This document shows positions 7,771 through 16,458 of a DNA stretch of 64,000 nucleotides, piece by piece. Source of the DNA: Pseudomaricurvus sp033283335 (GTDB lineage: Bacteria; Pseudomonadota; Gammaproteobacteria; Pseudomonadales; Cellvibrionaceae); NCBI GenBank assembly GCA_033283335.1, contig JAWMQP010000014.1, forward strand, positions 8,328 to 72,327. The letters are read 5' to 3'. The notes under the pieces are model-generated. The model ran no database searches. It saw only the letters and a program-made list of their open reading frames with translations, and had not been told where the DNA came from. The position numbers and the translations under genes are program-made. Each line of letters starts with the position of its first letter. Positions within the stretch are counted from its first letter, which is position 1.

Positions 7771-7860
7771 TGCAGTATCAGTTAACTTCAGATTCAGGGA
7801 CACTGGTATGGGGATATCCCATATAGAGATAAGTGAGCCAGTTCGCTTCTTGTCATAGGG
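7771..7860 (+). repeat. Repeat R3, left copy, upstream of the defence-like operon
   Basis: About 90 bp resembling 12521-12609; both contain GCAGTATCAG, TTCAGGGA or CTCAGGGA, GAGCCAG and TTGTGTCATAGG or CTTGTCATAGG. In each place it lies 100-180 bp upstream of the first gene of a plus-strand cargo block, suggesting a common leader or insertion platform. The remaining sequence to 7955 holds no visible gene. Confidence 0.55.
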
Positions 7861-7955
7861 ATATTGCACCCATCTTAAAATACCTTTCCAACTTAAAAAG
7901 TCACTTCCCCGATTTGAACTCTTTTTGAAAAGAAAACTTGCTTTCAGTAAATGTT

Positions 7956-8701
7956 ATGGATGAAAAGTATATTTTCGCTTTGCTTGGTATCTTTCTCGGT
8001 TCTTTTTTAAGTGAAATATTTTCTGTTATGAAGGAACTCTATGCGGAAAATAGATCGAAGAAAAAATAGACGGAGTACTTTGCAATTCGCATGATCTGCA
8101 TCTTGGATTCATTCGTGGAAGGATGTACATCGGTCGTTGGTGGTGATGGATTATGCCATGGCCAAACAGATGCCAAGGGGCACTCAAGGATTCAAGTAAT
8201 TGCCCCAGAACTTGATATTAAGATAGACGATGTAAACTGGAAATCATTAACCCAAAATTTAATGTATGAAATACTATATTTTCTAAATCTTATAAAAAAT
8301 GCCGATAGCTTTATTCACAGCACGTTTGAATATGCAGCATTTCCACGAATCTACAGTGAAGGGTTCGAAAAAAGGCAATATCAGTACTCTAAATTAGGAA
8401 TTATGGCCTCTGAGTTAGCTACAAGACTCAGAGAAAGATACAAACCCCGAAAAGTCATATTTTTAGCTGGGATATAGTTGAATATATACATAAAGAGAAA
8501 GACAAAATAAACCAGATTCGGTTACAGAAAGAAACTGAACGTAAAACTAGGTTTGCTAATGTAATTGCATAGCAAGAATTTAAAAGTTTCACAAATTTGG
8601 GGATCGTAACGCTTTTATCCAATTCGGATGAAGCTGATACGGTCATAAACAACTTGATAAGTAAATATAATTTTAGTGAGAGAATTAAGATAAGGATTTA
8701 A
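7956..8701 (+). pseudogene. Broken membrane-anchored protein, former first gene of the Gabija-like operon
   Basis: The frame starts MDEKYIFALLGIFLGSFLSEI (one membrane helix), meets an in-frame TAG at 8067, continues as TEYFAIRMICILDSFVEGC... to about 8460, then needs a one-step frame change at a run of T (8460-8464) to continue as SWDIVEYIHKEKDKINQIRL..., meets a second TAG at 8570, and runs on to TAA 8699-8701, one base before the next gene's GTG. Restored, it would be about 245 aa. The even coding character across the breaks and the 1-bp junction to the downstream ATPase indicate a decayed operon member rather than noise. The intact central piece is 8091-8477. Family not recognised. Confidence 0.6.
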
Positions 8702-8702
8702 A

Positions 8703-10346
8703 GTGGTCATTGATAAAATTGTTATTGAAAATTTTAAGGGATTTGAAGGTAAGTTCTCACTCAATCTTAATTCCGGCTTAAATATTATTGTTGGAGACAA
8801 TGAAGCCGGAAAATCTACAATCTTGGAAGCTGTTAATTTAGCACTAACTGGCATGTACTCTGGCAGATATCTACGAAATGAACTTAGTCAGTATTTATTT
8901 AATAGTAATGTCGTGAGGCAATATATAGACAGCTTGAGCACTGTAACACCTCTTGCTCCACCTAAATTTCTTATCGAACTTTATATTAGCGGTGAAACCC
9001 GGCCTTTCTTAGAGGGTAATAAGAATACCGATGGAGCTGATTGTAGTGGCATTTCATTCTCTGCTGAATTTGATGAATCTCACAAAACTGTTTATGAAGA
9101 GCTTATAAGGTCTGGGGAAGTGAAAACTCTCCCTATAGAGTATTACCACATTATGTGGAGAGGGTTTTCAAGAGATTCAATAACCGCTCACAGTATACCC
9201 TTGAAATCAGCATTTATAGATTCAACAAGTACTAAATATGGTAACGGCTCAGATGTCTATATAAGCAAAATAGTAAAAGAACTTTTATCGGCAGAGGAAA
9301 TTGTTAATGTATCGCAGTCCCATAGGAAGATGAAGGAACACTTTATTGATGATCCAGCCATAAAGGCTATCAACAAAAGAATTTCTGAGGCATCAAAAAT
9401 AACAGATAAAAATGTTTCTATTTCAGCTGAACTATCGTCAAAAAATGCTTGGGAAAGTAGCCTTACTACATACCTAGATGATATACCTTTTCATTTCATT
9501 GGGAAGGGTGAACAGAACATCATAAAAACCAATCTTGCGTTAGCTCACAATAAATCGAAAGAAGCTAATATTATACTTTTTGAGGAACCTGAAAATCATT
9601 TATCCCATACGAAACTAAATCAGTTGATCAAATCTGTAAAGGATAGTTGCGATAAAAAGCAGATTATTATTACAACGCATAGCAGTTTTGTGGCTAATAA
9701 ATTGGGGTTGAATAGCTTAATATTGTTGAACCAAAAAAAAGTGGTAAAACTGGATGATCTTTCAGCAGATACCAAATCATTTTTCGAGAAGATACAGGGT
9801 TATGATACTCTTCGACTGATATTGTGCAATAAGGCGATTCTTGTTGAGGGTGATTCTGACGAATTAGTTGTTCAAAAAGCCTATATGAATAAAAACGGTG
9901 GGAGACTGCCGATTGAAGATGGTGTTGACGTTATTTCCGTTGGCGTTTCATTTCTCAGATTTTTGGAAGTTGCCGAAAAGTTAGGCAAAAGGGTTTCTGT
10001 TGTTACCGATAATGATGGCAGTGTCGATGCTCTATCTAAGAAATATTCAGACTATATTGATAATAATTCAAAAGAGGGGATATTAATTTGCTATGACAAT
10101 GAAGTTGATACTGGAGATCTTAAAATTGGCGAAAAAAAATTTAACTATAATACACTTGAACCAAAGTTTTTGAAGGCAAATGGGTTCGATAAAACAAAAG
10201 AATTATTAGGCGTTGAATACGATGATATAGATGATCTTCATAAACATATGAAAGCAAACAAAACACCTTGCGCCTTAAAGATTTTTGACTCGAATGAAAA
10301 AATAATTTTCCCTGATTATATTGAGCGGGCAATCGATAATGAATAA
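8703..10346 (+). CDS. GajA-like OLD-family ATPase with TOPRIM nuclease domain
   Basis: The 547-aa protein starts with an SMC/RecF-type ATPase: IDKIVIENFKGFEGKFSLNL and Walker A GDNEAGKST (residues 31-39). The signature-like segment and Walker B follow (HFIGKGEQN, then IILFEEPENHLSH near residue 289), with a switch histidine in IIITTHSSFVANKL. The C-terminal third is a TOPRIM domain: LVEGDSDELVVQKAY, then VVTDNDGS. This is the layout of OLD-family nucleases and of GajA in the Gabija anti-phage system. It starts with GTG 1 base after the preceding frame and overlaps the helicase gene by 8 bases. Its partner gene supports Gabija-like over a solitary OLD nuclease. Confidence 0.82.
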   Translation: MVIDKIVIENFKGFEGKFSLNLNSGLNIIVGDNEAGKSTILEAVNLALTGMYSGRYLRNELSQYLFNSNVVRQYIDSLSTVTPLAPPKFLIELYISGETRPFLEGNKNTDGADCSGISFSAEFDESHKTVYEELIRSGEVKTLPIEYYHIMWRGFSRDSITAHSIPLKSAFIDSTSTKYGNGSDVYISKIVKELLSAEEIVNVSQSHRKMKEHFIDDPAIKAINKRISEASKITDKNVSISAELSSKNAWESSLTTYLDDIPFHFIGKGEQNIIKTNLALAHNKSKEANIILFEEPENHLSHTKLNQLIKSVKDSCDKKQIIITTHSSFVANKLGLNSLILLNQKKVVKLDDLSADTKSFFEKIQGYDTLRLILCNKAILVEGDSDELVVQKAYMNKNGGRLPIEDGVDVISVGVSFLRFLEVAEKLGKRVSVVTDNDGSVDALSKKYSDYIDNNSKEGILICYDNEVDTGDLKIGEKKFNYNTLEPKFLKANGFDKTKELLGVEYDDIDDLHKHMKANKTPCALKIFDSNEKIIFPDYIERAIDNE

Positions 10347-11475
10347 TAAGCTCGTTATTGCCTCTGCTGGGTCAGGAAAAACACAACTCATCATCAGTGG
10401 AGCTATTGATAAAGCTAGAAAAGGTGAAAGCGTTCTTGTTACCACTTTTACAGAAGCTTGTGAACAAGAAATTCGCGAGAAGATGATAGTTGAGTGTGGG
10501 GGTTCTATACCTAGCTTAATTACTATTCAAACTTGGTTTTCTTTTCTGATAAAGCATGGTTCTAAGCCTTATCAGTTGTCGTGCATTAATGGAGAAATTC
10601 AAGGCATGCTACTTGTCAGTGGAAAGTCTGGTGTAAGATATATCACTAAGGATCAGAAAAAAATATATTGGTCAGAATCTGCAAACCCTAATGAATTTTA
10701 CATAACAAGAGACGGTAAAATATATTCAGATAAAATTTCCAAATTCGTTGTTAAATGCAATGAGGAGTCAGACGGCAAAGTAATTAATCGTATTTCTCGT
10801 TGTTTCGATAATATTTATATCGATGAAGTTCAGGATTTAGCTGGATATGACTTAGAAATCTTAAGGCTTCTGTTTGATTGTGAATCACATATTGTCTTAG
10901 TTGGCGATCCTAGACAGGCCACGTACTCAACCAATAATAACTCTAAGAACAAGAAGTTTAAAAAATCAGAAATCATTCACTTTTTTACTGATGACAAGAT
11001 AGAAATTGATACAGACGACAATAACTTATCGATTAACTACCGTTGCAATAACGAGATATGTGATTTTTCGAACAGTTTATTTCCTGATATGAATGCTTCA
11101 ACTTCTGGAAATCAAGTGGTTACTGGTCATGATGGGATTTTTCTGGTTGAAGACAAATATGTAGACAGATATTTGAGTGAATTTGATCCAGTTCAACTTA
11201 GGGATTCAAAATCAAAAAAAGTTAATGAATATTATCCAGTTATCAACTTTGGGAAGTCCAAAGGACTTACATTTGATCGCGCCTTGATATATCCAACCAA
11301 CCCAATTGTTAAATGGCTTAAAAATAATAATTTTGACTTAACCGGAGTTGGTCGTTCAAAATTTTATGTTGCCCTAACGAGGGCGAGATACAGCGTTGGT
11401 ATTGTTTTGAGCAAAAAAGATATCGAATCGATTGGTGTCGGGACGAAATATCAACCAGATAAGAGGTATCTATAA
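10339..11475 (+). CDS. GajB-like compact UvrD/PcrA helicase
   Basis: The 378-aa protein has the SF1A helicase motifs: I (VIASAGSGKT), Ia (VLVTTFTEACEQEI), II (IYIDEVQDLAGYD), III (VLVGDPRQATYST), IV (INYRCNNEICDFSN), V (GKSKGLTFDRALIY) and VI (KFYVALTRARYSVGI). It is shorter than UvrD (about 700 aa) and than typical GajB (about 500 aa), lacking most of the 1B/2B insertions. ATG 10339 overlaps the end of the ATPase gene, so translation is coupled. In Gabija the GajB helicase works in a complex with GajA to restrict phage DNA; that role is transferred by homology and context. Confidence 0.82.
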   Translation: MNNKLVIASAGSGKTQLIISGAIDKARKGESVLVTTFTEACEQEIREKMIVECGGSIPSLITIQTWFSFLIKHGSKPYQLSCINGEIQGMLLVSGKSGVRYITKDQKKIYWSESANPNEFYITRDGKIYSDKISKFVVKCNEESDGKVINRISRCFDNIYIDEVQDLAGYDLEILRLLFDCESHIVLVGDPRQATYSTNNNSKNKKFKKSEIIHFFTDDKIEIDTDDNNLSINYRCNNEICDFSNSLFPDMNASTSGNQVVTGHDGIFLVEDKYVDRYLSEFDPVQLRDSKSKKVNEYYPVINFGKSKGLTFDRALIYPTNPIVKWLKNNNFDLTGVGRSKFYVALTRARYSVGIVLSKKDIESIGVGTKYQPDKRYL

Positions 11476-11478
11476 GTA

Positions 11479-12267
11479 ATGGGAAAGCGAGGTAAAGAAC
11501 AATTTAACCCTGTTAGAGAGGAGCTTTTAAGGCTCTTTTCAGAATTGCAGCCTGTATCCGAACTGACTGTTACTAGATTACAGGAGGGCTTAACTAGGGG
11601 AAAAGCAAGGCGGGTAAAAACTCTTGTCGATTCTTTTAATAATGGACTAGGAAAAGGACTTTCTGGACTGGAATTGAAACTGCTCACAGAGCGGCCAACT
11701 TCAGCAGTAGTCAGGAATTACCGTAATCAGCTTATTATCAAGTCGCCCCGAAACAATAAAAACCCTTTTCAGATTCTGTGGGAGTCTGGGAAATACACAG
11801 GCTCTTTTAAAACTGTTGACTCTGCTACTAACTCAGTTGATTTACTTCTTAGTGACGAGGGTATCGAACCTGATTTGGAAATTAGAACCTATGAGAAAAA
11901 GGTTAAAACCATAAACTATGAAGGAGAAGGATTTATTTATGTTGCTTACAACGAGTCCCTTCCAGAAATGGTGAAAATTGGTATGACTACCACCTCAGTT
12001 ACGCAACGAATGAAGGAATTGAGCAATACCTCTGTTCCTACTCCATTTAGGGCGATTGCTATATTTGAGATGGAAAGTAGTGTCCTGAGTATTGAGCAAG
12101 AACTTCATAGCCGATTAACTATAGATCGCATACACAGTCAAAGAGAGTTTTTCAGGTGCTTAGACCCAGTGTCTTATTGTGTAAAAATTCAATCCTATCT
12201 GAAAGATATTGCTGAAGGGAAATTCGTTACTCGAACACTTCCAGAAATTGTTATCGACAAAGCTTAA
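11479..12267 (+). CDS. T5orf172-type GIY-YIG nuclease domain protein, third gene of the Gabija-like operon
   Basis: The 262-aa protein has a basic N-terminal region (residues 1-130, no recognised fold) and a C-terminal T5orf172/Mug113 domain of the GIY-YIG superfamily: GFIYVAYN, PEMVKIGMTT, QRMKELSNTSVPTPF, a glutamate/histidine pair in VLSIEQELHSRL, and REFFRC. ATG 11479 lies 3 bases after the helicase stop, so it belongs to the same transcript. Classical Gabija has two genes; a linked GIY-YIG protein suggests an added effector or regulator. The stop codon is part of an inverted repeat (12257-12289). Confidence 0.78.
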   Translation: MGKRGKEQFNPVREELLRLFSELQPVSELTVTRLQEGLTRGKARRVKTLVDSFNNGLGKGLSGLELKLLTERPTSAVVRNYRNQLIIKSPRNNKNPFQILWESGKYTGSFKTVDSATNSVDLLLSDEGIEPDLEIRTYEKKVKTINYEGEGFIYVAYNESLPEMVKIGMTTTSVTQRMKELSNTSVPTPFRAIAIFEMESSVLSIEQELHSRLTIDRIHSQREFFRCLDPVSYCVKIQSYLKDIAEGKFVTRTLPEIVIDKA

Positions 12268-12289
12268 CAATTCCTTTGGTAAGCTTTGT
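12257..12289 (+). terminator. Hairpin at the end of the Gabija-like operon
   Basis: A perfect 10-bp inverted repeat (ACAAAGCTTA / TAAGCTTTGT) with a 13-base loop overlaps the stop codon of the GIY-YIG gene. There is no T run after it, so it is a weak terminator candidate; the TTAACAA at the loop base also recalls an attC end. From here to 12520 no gene is visible. Confidence 0.4.
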
Positions 12290-12520
12290 GAGTATAAAGA
12301 AGTATATTTTCTAATCAATAACCAAAATTTCAAACTTCCGCCAGTACAATCCTTGATCAAACCTAACATTTATAAGATCTTAGGTCAGATCTTAAATGAT
12401 GTACCTGACCAAAGCAGTCATTCAACATTTGGCTCGTCAAAGTATTTGACTAAATAATATACAATGTTCATACCATATAACCCATGGCTCATTTTGCTCT
12501 GGCATTTTAACTAAATATGA

Positions 12521-12609
12521 CGCAGTATCAGAGGCTTACAGGCTCAGGGAGGGAAATATGGGAAAGTTTCATATACAGATTATCGAGCCAGCTCTCTTTG
12601 TGTCATAGG
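12521..12609 (+). repeat. Repeat R3, right copy, upstream of plus-strand cassettes
   Basis: Matches 7771-7860 imperfectly. About 110 bp further on, the sequence GGAACGTTAAGCATC just before the first cassette gene looks like an integron recombination point (G^TTAAGC). The segment may act as the leader of the cassette set 12736-15422. Nothing else is recognisable between 12290 and 12735. Confidence 0.55.
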
Positions 12610-12735
12610 TTTTGTGCTACAACTTCGTACTATCCCCACAAATCAAGCAGTAAGTGGTTCCCTGATTCGAGATCTCTGTTGGCAAAGCGAGCAGGATCTA
12701 TATTGGAACGTTAAGCATCTAGTAAAGGATTGTGC

Positions 12736-13452
12736 ATGGAATCAAATCGTTGGTGGGAATTCTATTTCATAAGGTATTTTGTCGGCTCAGTGCTAGGGGC
12801 ATTGATAATAATGGCACTGGCCTTCCATCCAGAATCTGCATTAGATGAAGTTATTGCTAATCTATTTGATTTTGATAGTGCAGATGTACTTAAATTAAAA
12901 AGTGATCACTTCTGGGTGATCCTTAGTTTCGGCGTTGCTTTTTGCTACATCGCAAGCGCACCAATACTTGTAATGCACGCATTCAGAGCACATTTCGATT
13001 TTCAAAGTGATATGAACACTAGTATAAGCTCATGGTTATTACGCATTATATTTATATGTGCTCCACTAGTTGTTTTATACATTGTGTTTTGCGATCAAGC
13101 CATCAAGTTTATGTTCCTCGCGGCATATACTTTGGTGATTACTCTCCAGTTCGTACTAATAGTCCCCGCTATTTTTCATAAGTTTAAAGAAGTATTCAAT
13201 TTCTATAAATCCTTGACAAAGGATCGAGCCAAAGTTTCCGAAGATCGCAAGCAATATATCGAGTCATATAAGCATCTGAGAGAGCATGGCAATGCGTTTC
13301 TAATCCTGTTTTGCGAGTTGATGTTGGGTTGTGCGCTATTTGTATCTAGCAGCTTATCTGAGGCCTTGATTGTTATACTTGTTTGGCTTATTCCCACATT
13401 GCCAATTTGGTTTCTAGGCACATTTTTAGAGTCGAGAGTAAAAAATATTTAA
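12736..13452 (+). CDS. Cassette-borne multi-pass membrane protein
   Basis: The 238-aa protein has about six hydrophobic segments (starting near residues 12, 58, 100, 122, 187 and 209) with a charged cytosolic-looking loop around residue 165 (KSLTKDRAKVSEDRKQYIES). ATG 12736 is preceded by AAAGGA at 6 bases, which decides against the upstream TTG 12730. The TAA stop begins attC-like site C1 (TTTAACAAGGCGCTGC). No family recognised; integron cassettes often carry such orphan membrane proteins. Confidence 0.7.
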   Translation: MESNRWWEFYFIRYFVGSVLGALIIMALAFHPESALDEVIANLFDFDSADVLKLKSDHFWVILSFGVAFCYIASAPILVMHAFRAHFDFQSDMNTSISSWLLRIIFICAPLVVLYIVFCDQAIKFMFLAAYTLVITLQFVLIVPAIFHKFKEVFNFYKSLTKDRAKVSEDRKQYIESYKHLREHGNAFLILFCELMLGCALFVSSSLSEALIVILVWLIPTLPIWFLGTFLESRVKNI

Positions 13453-13520
13453 CAAGGCGCTGCTAGGGACTTGCTAACGCTACACTTCAGCAAACCACAA
13501 AGTACGGTGTCAGCTTTACG
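13450..13520 (+). other. attC-like recombination site C1
   Basis: TAACAAGGCGCTGCTAGGGAC directly after the membrane-protein gene is a classic R''-L'' attC opening. The far end (GTGTCAGCTTTACGG) is a degenerate L'-R' that can pair with GCGCTG. Next gene follows within 10 bases. Confidence 0.65.
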
Positions 13521-13528
13521 GAGTCGTA

Positions 13529-13876
13529 ATGACCATAGGCTTTAAAATTAAAAAAGTTATGTCTGACGGATGGACAATTACTGAGACTTTCATTCCGGGG
13601 AAAGGGCTTAGTAATGAATATCTGTATGAGGATAAACCAGCTCCTTCACTCTATATGACAGATAAAATAAGCGAGCAATACGGAGCCTATACTCTGATAG
13701 AGAAAGATCTCAGAAGCGTGATAATTTGGCTAAATGAAATTGAAAAGCTGCAGCCTGAGGATCTGGATCGCTGGAAAAACCCAGATAAGATGAACTTAGT
13801 TAAAGGATTGTTTGTTGCTGCGTTAACATTTTACGGAAAGTTCTTTACTTCTTGCGGCATTATGCAAGGAGGTTGA
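13529..13876 (+). CDS. Hypothetical cassette protein, probably C-terminally shortened
   Basis: The 115-aa protein has no membrane helix. Its end, LVKGLFVAALTFYGKFFTSCG, resembles the start of a helical domain in larger proteins (pattern LFVAALTxYGxxF), which normally goes on for another 80-100 residues, so the gene may be truncated at its TGA; this is an impression from pattern memory. ATG 13529 has ACGGAG 5-6 bases upstream. The stop abuts the next ATG, whose ribosome site (GGAGG) lies inside the last codons, so both genes share one cassette. Confidence 0.6.
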   Translation: MTIGFKIKKVMSDGWTITETFIPGKGLSNEYLYEDKPAPSLYMTDKISEQYGAYTLIEKDLRSVIIWLNEIEKLQPEDLDRWKNPDKMNLVKGLFVAALTFYGKFFTSCGIMQGG

Positions 13877-14416
13877 ATGAGTAATGACGTGATCTTTGGA
13901 ACCCAGATAATTTCTATTATAGTATTCATTTTGACGGTATTTGGGTTGTATAAGCTCCTTATTTCCCAAAAAGATTCTACGATACAAACTTTAAAAGAAA
14001 GGATTGAAGCTCTAAAAGAAGATCTTCAAAGAGCTAAAGAAACAGATCCTGATATTCTACTAGAACGATACTCAAATCGTGCAACAAAACTCGAAGAGGA
14101 GCTAGTAAGGTTAACTTTAGAAAAACCTGATGGCCCACAAGCAATAAAAGATAAAGAGAAAGAACTAGGGAAGATTAAGTTTAAAATTAATATGTTAAAC
14201 AAAAGGCTTCAAAGAACTCAAAAGTTACTTTCAGATTTCTTTTGTCCCCACTGCGGCGCAATGATCACAGAACGGAGGTACGATAGCATTTGCCTCCCTT
14301 TTGATAACTCAAATATAGAAAGTGAGAGAGAATACTACGCATTTGAATGCGGACTGGAGATTGTTAATGGTAGGGAAATATCCACTTGTTGTGTGAAAGA
14401 TGAAGAGTATGCATAA
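13877..14416 (+). CDS. Membrane-anchored coiled-coil protein with a C-terminal zinc ribbon
   Basis: The 179-aa protein has one N-terminal membrane helix (residues 7-29), a long coiled coil (about 35-120) and a cysteine cluster typical of a zinc ribbon: CPHCG near 127 and C-G ... CC in the last 30 residues. The topology suggests a signal-anchor with a large cytosolic part. It starts directly after the preceding stop (GGAGGTTGAATG) and its own stop is in attC-like site C2. Function unknown. Confidence 0.7.
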   Translation: MSNDVIFGTQIISIIVFILTVFGLYKLLISQKDSTIQTLKERIEALKEDLQRAKETDPDILLERYSNRATKLEEELVRLTLEKPDGPQAIKDKEKELGKIKFKINMLNKRLQRTQKLLSDFFCPHCGAMITERRYDSICLPFDNSNIESEREYYAFECGLEIVNGREISTCCVKDEEYA

Positions 14417-14499
14417 CAAGGCAGTGATGTCACCTTCGGCTGGGGCGGCCATTTCAAATTGCTCTCCATGTCATCCCAAAACCGCAGTGGTATACGCCA
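14413..14499 (+). other. attC-like recombination site C2
   Basis: ATAACAAGGCAGTGATGTCACC opens the site, a loop-like GGCTGGGGCGGCC region follows, and CATGTCATCCC ... GCAGTGGTATACGCC closes it, with GATGTCA complementary in part to the closing arm. The R' end is degenerate, so this site may be inactive. Confidence 0.5.
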
Positions 14500-14528
14500 A
14501 GTACTAGATAGAAACATCGATAAATATA

Positions 14529-15422
14529 ATGAGCAATTTGATAATTCTATCGGAAGATGAAAAACTGAAAGATGCTGATTCCAGCATTTTATTTCAAGTC
14601 CCAATTGGCTTTTTAGATCCTAACCATCCTGACATCTCAATAGAAGCTAAAAAGCAAATATTGCGTGACAGATATCATAAACAGTTAATACAAGATGGCT
14701 TGGAAACCGGAAATTTTACAATGAACCAAGATGGTTCCGTAAATTTTAAAACTAATCTTCCTCCTCATTCCTTTTCAGGATTTATCTTTGAAGCTTTAGC
14801 TGTTCGGATATTCAATGATAATTTAAGTACGATTGGTCGTAGAGCATTTGAATGGTGTACAAAAAGAGAGCGCACAAAAAATGATTATTTAGAGCAATTC
14901 AAAGCAATTGGAACAGGGTTCTTAACAACACAGCAAATTCACCCTAATCTCTACAGTTATCAACATCGATTTGATATCCAGTTTATTCGACCAAACCCAA
15001 GAGATGGTGAGTATGAGTCTGCAACTGTTTTAGGTACAAGTCGAGATGCTGGTGTTCAAATAAAAGCAATTACAGGAAATGAAAAATCAGAAATAATTGA
15101 GCCATTACTTTCCGGAAAATATAGTCATGTACTAACTTTTCTAAGACATCATAGTGGGATTCATAGTGCTGAAGTCTGTCATAATATTATCTCTCAAATG
15201 TATAGGAATAATGAAATTGATTTGAGCCAAAAAAACAAACTTGAAGATTCTATCAAAAGTCCTGAGATGTTAGGTGAAGATCAGAGAAAAGTTGATGAGT
15301 ACTACAATTACATCCATATGTGGTATAACGGAAAGGCTCGGCATGATGCAATTATTTACGAGGGCGTTGGGCTAGAAGTGAAAGGTTTCAAATATGCTAA
15401 TGGAATTCTTGTTCCGGAATAA
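14529..15422 (+). CDS. Hypothetical protein, possible restriction-endonuclease fold
   Basis: The 297-aa soluble protein has a middle region whose order of residues recalls PD-(D/E)XK nucleases: FSGFIFEALAVRIF (glutamate), YQHRFDIQFI (aspartate), then DAGVQIKAIT (Q-x-K). The order E ... D ... QxK is typical but the match is weak and not confirmed by any database. It is the last gene of the plus-strand cargo block. No good ribosome site precedes ATG 14529. If a nuclease, defence is the natural guess; otherwise function unknown. The 210 bp after it hold nothing recognisable. Confidence 0.6.
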   Translation: MSNLIILSEDEKLKDADSSILFQVPIGFLDPNHPDISIEAKKQILRDRYHKQLIQDGLETGNFTMNQDGSVNFKTNLPPHSFSGFIFEALAVRIFNDNLSTIGRRAFEWCTKRERTKNDYLEQFKAIGTGFLTTQQIHPNLYSYQHRFDIQFIRPNPRDGEYESATVLGTSRDAGVQIKAITGNEKSEIIEPLLSGKYSHVLTFLRHHSGIHSAEVCHNIISQMYRNNEIDLSQKNKLEDSIKSPEMLGEDQRKVDEYYNYIHMWYNGKARHDAIIYEGVGLEVKGFKYANGILVPE

Positions 15423-15634
15423 TAAAAAGGTGTATAAACAGTTGCTGATCGGAATTGTCAAACAGTCACTCGTCTTGTATAAAGCAGCAAAACAAGTACC
15501 AGTTTAACTTGTCATTGAGAAAAGTGCTACTGAATGACCGCTAATGTCTCTTGCCTAACTGACAGATCATATCTAGATTCAGTACTGCATTTTGAAAGAG
15601 TGGATCTAAGATTTTACAATCGATTTTTATATAT

Positions 15635-15934
15635 TTAGTAAATTGCATTTCTTGCCCTAGCTAAAAAATCAATCGTTTCTATTTCAAAGTTTGGGAATCG
15701 TCTAATTACCTCAGCTTCAACTAAATAACCCCACTTATCATTCCATTTACCTGATTTAATGGCTTTATTTAAAGAATCAATATTGTAATTTAACGTTTTC
15801 ATTCTTTTGTCTCTTAATTCTGGATTTCTCTCAAACATATCATTGATATATTCCAGTGCACCTTCTTTACCGCCAAGCACAAATATTTGATCAATTAATT
15901 CTAAAACTAAATGTTGATTATTAATTTTATCCAC
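15635..15934 (-). CDS. Hypothetical island protein
   Basis: The 99-aa helical protein (MDKINNQHLVLELIDQIFVLGG...) has no membrane segment or known motif. It has a strong ribosome site (AAAGAGGTGG, about 5 bases before ATG 15934) and an upstream minus-strand TTGACA, followed after 16 bases by TATGTT. The leader is nearly the same as that of the gene at 7045-7290, implying shared control. Confidence 0.7.
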   Translation of the reverse strand: MDKINNQHLVLELIDQIFVLGGKEGALEYINDMFERNPELRDKRMKTLNYNIDSLNKAIKSGKWNDKWGYLVEAEVIRRFPNFEIETIDFLARARNAIY

Positions 15935-16138
15935 CTCTTTTTATTATTTAAATAATCCAATATAAACATAACTATAAAATTGGAGTTGTCAATAAAGGAT
16001 TGAAACAATCTACCTTAAATATTTCTATTTTCTTCAATGCTTTATTTTTCGTCTCGTTTTTAAATATTCCAAGTAATTGTTTAGCTCATTCATTATATAC
16101 CCTCAGTTCTTTTTATCTAATCAATAATATGACCTCCC

Positions 16139-16321
16139 ATGTCTCTGATATACTTATTTCTACTAGCACACATTGTTTTCATTTCCCTTCTTGATTTAAT
16201 TTCAATATTTCAATTTTTTATTATCAGTTTAAAAAACAAAGAAACTAACTATATTCTTTTGGTTTTTTTTGGAGCATTAATGAATGTATTTTATCTTGGA
16301 TTCTGTCGTATAAAACTCTAA
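16139..16321 (+). CDS. Possible small membrane protein
   Basis: A 60-aa frame with two hydrophobic helices (about residues 3-30 and 39-57) separated by a basic turn (LKNKETN), a layout like small two-helix membrane proteins. There is no visible ribosome site and it overlaps another open frame, so it is listed with low confidence. Confidence 0.3.
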   Translation: MSLIYLFLLAHIVFISLLDLISIFQFFIISLKNKETNYILLVFFGALMNVFYLGFCRIKL

Positions 16322-16458
16322 ATAAACTAATCTTAAATTCGTTTAATGTTTCACTTTTCCTCTGTACTAAAATAAAATTATAAGATTTTTTAGTTTGCAA
16401 ATAGCAAGGAGATTACTTGGTAATATATTTTCACAAAAATTCCGATGAAGACAGCAAA

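Noticed and set aside
8615..8854. Minus-strand frame opposite the start of the Gabija-like ATPase
   Set aside because: Lies antisense to a well-supported gene and has no motif or ribosome site.
16000..16194. Small plus-strand open frame (about 64 aa)
   Set aside because: No ribosome site, overlaps another small frame, and low-complexity AT-rich composition.
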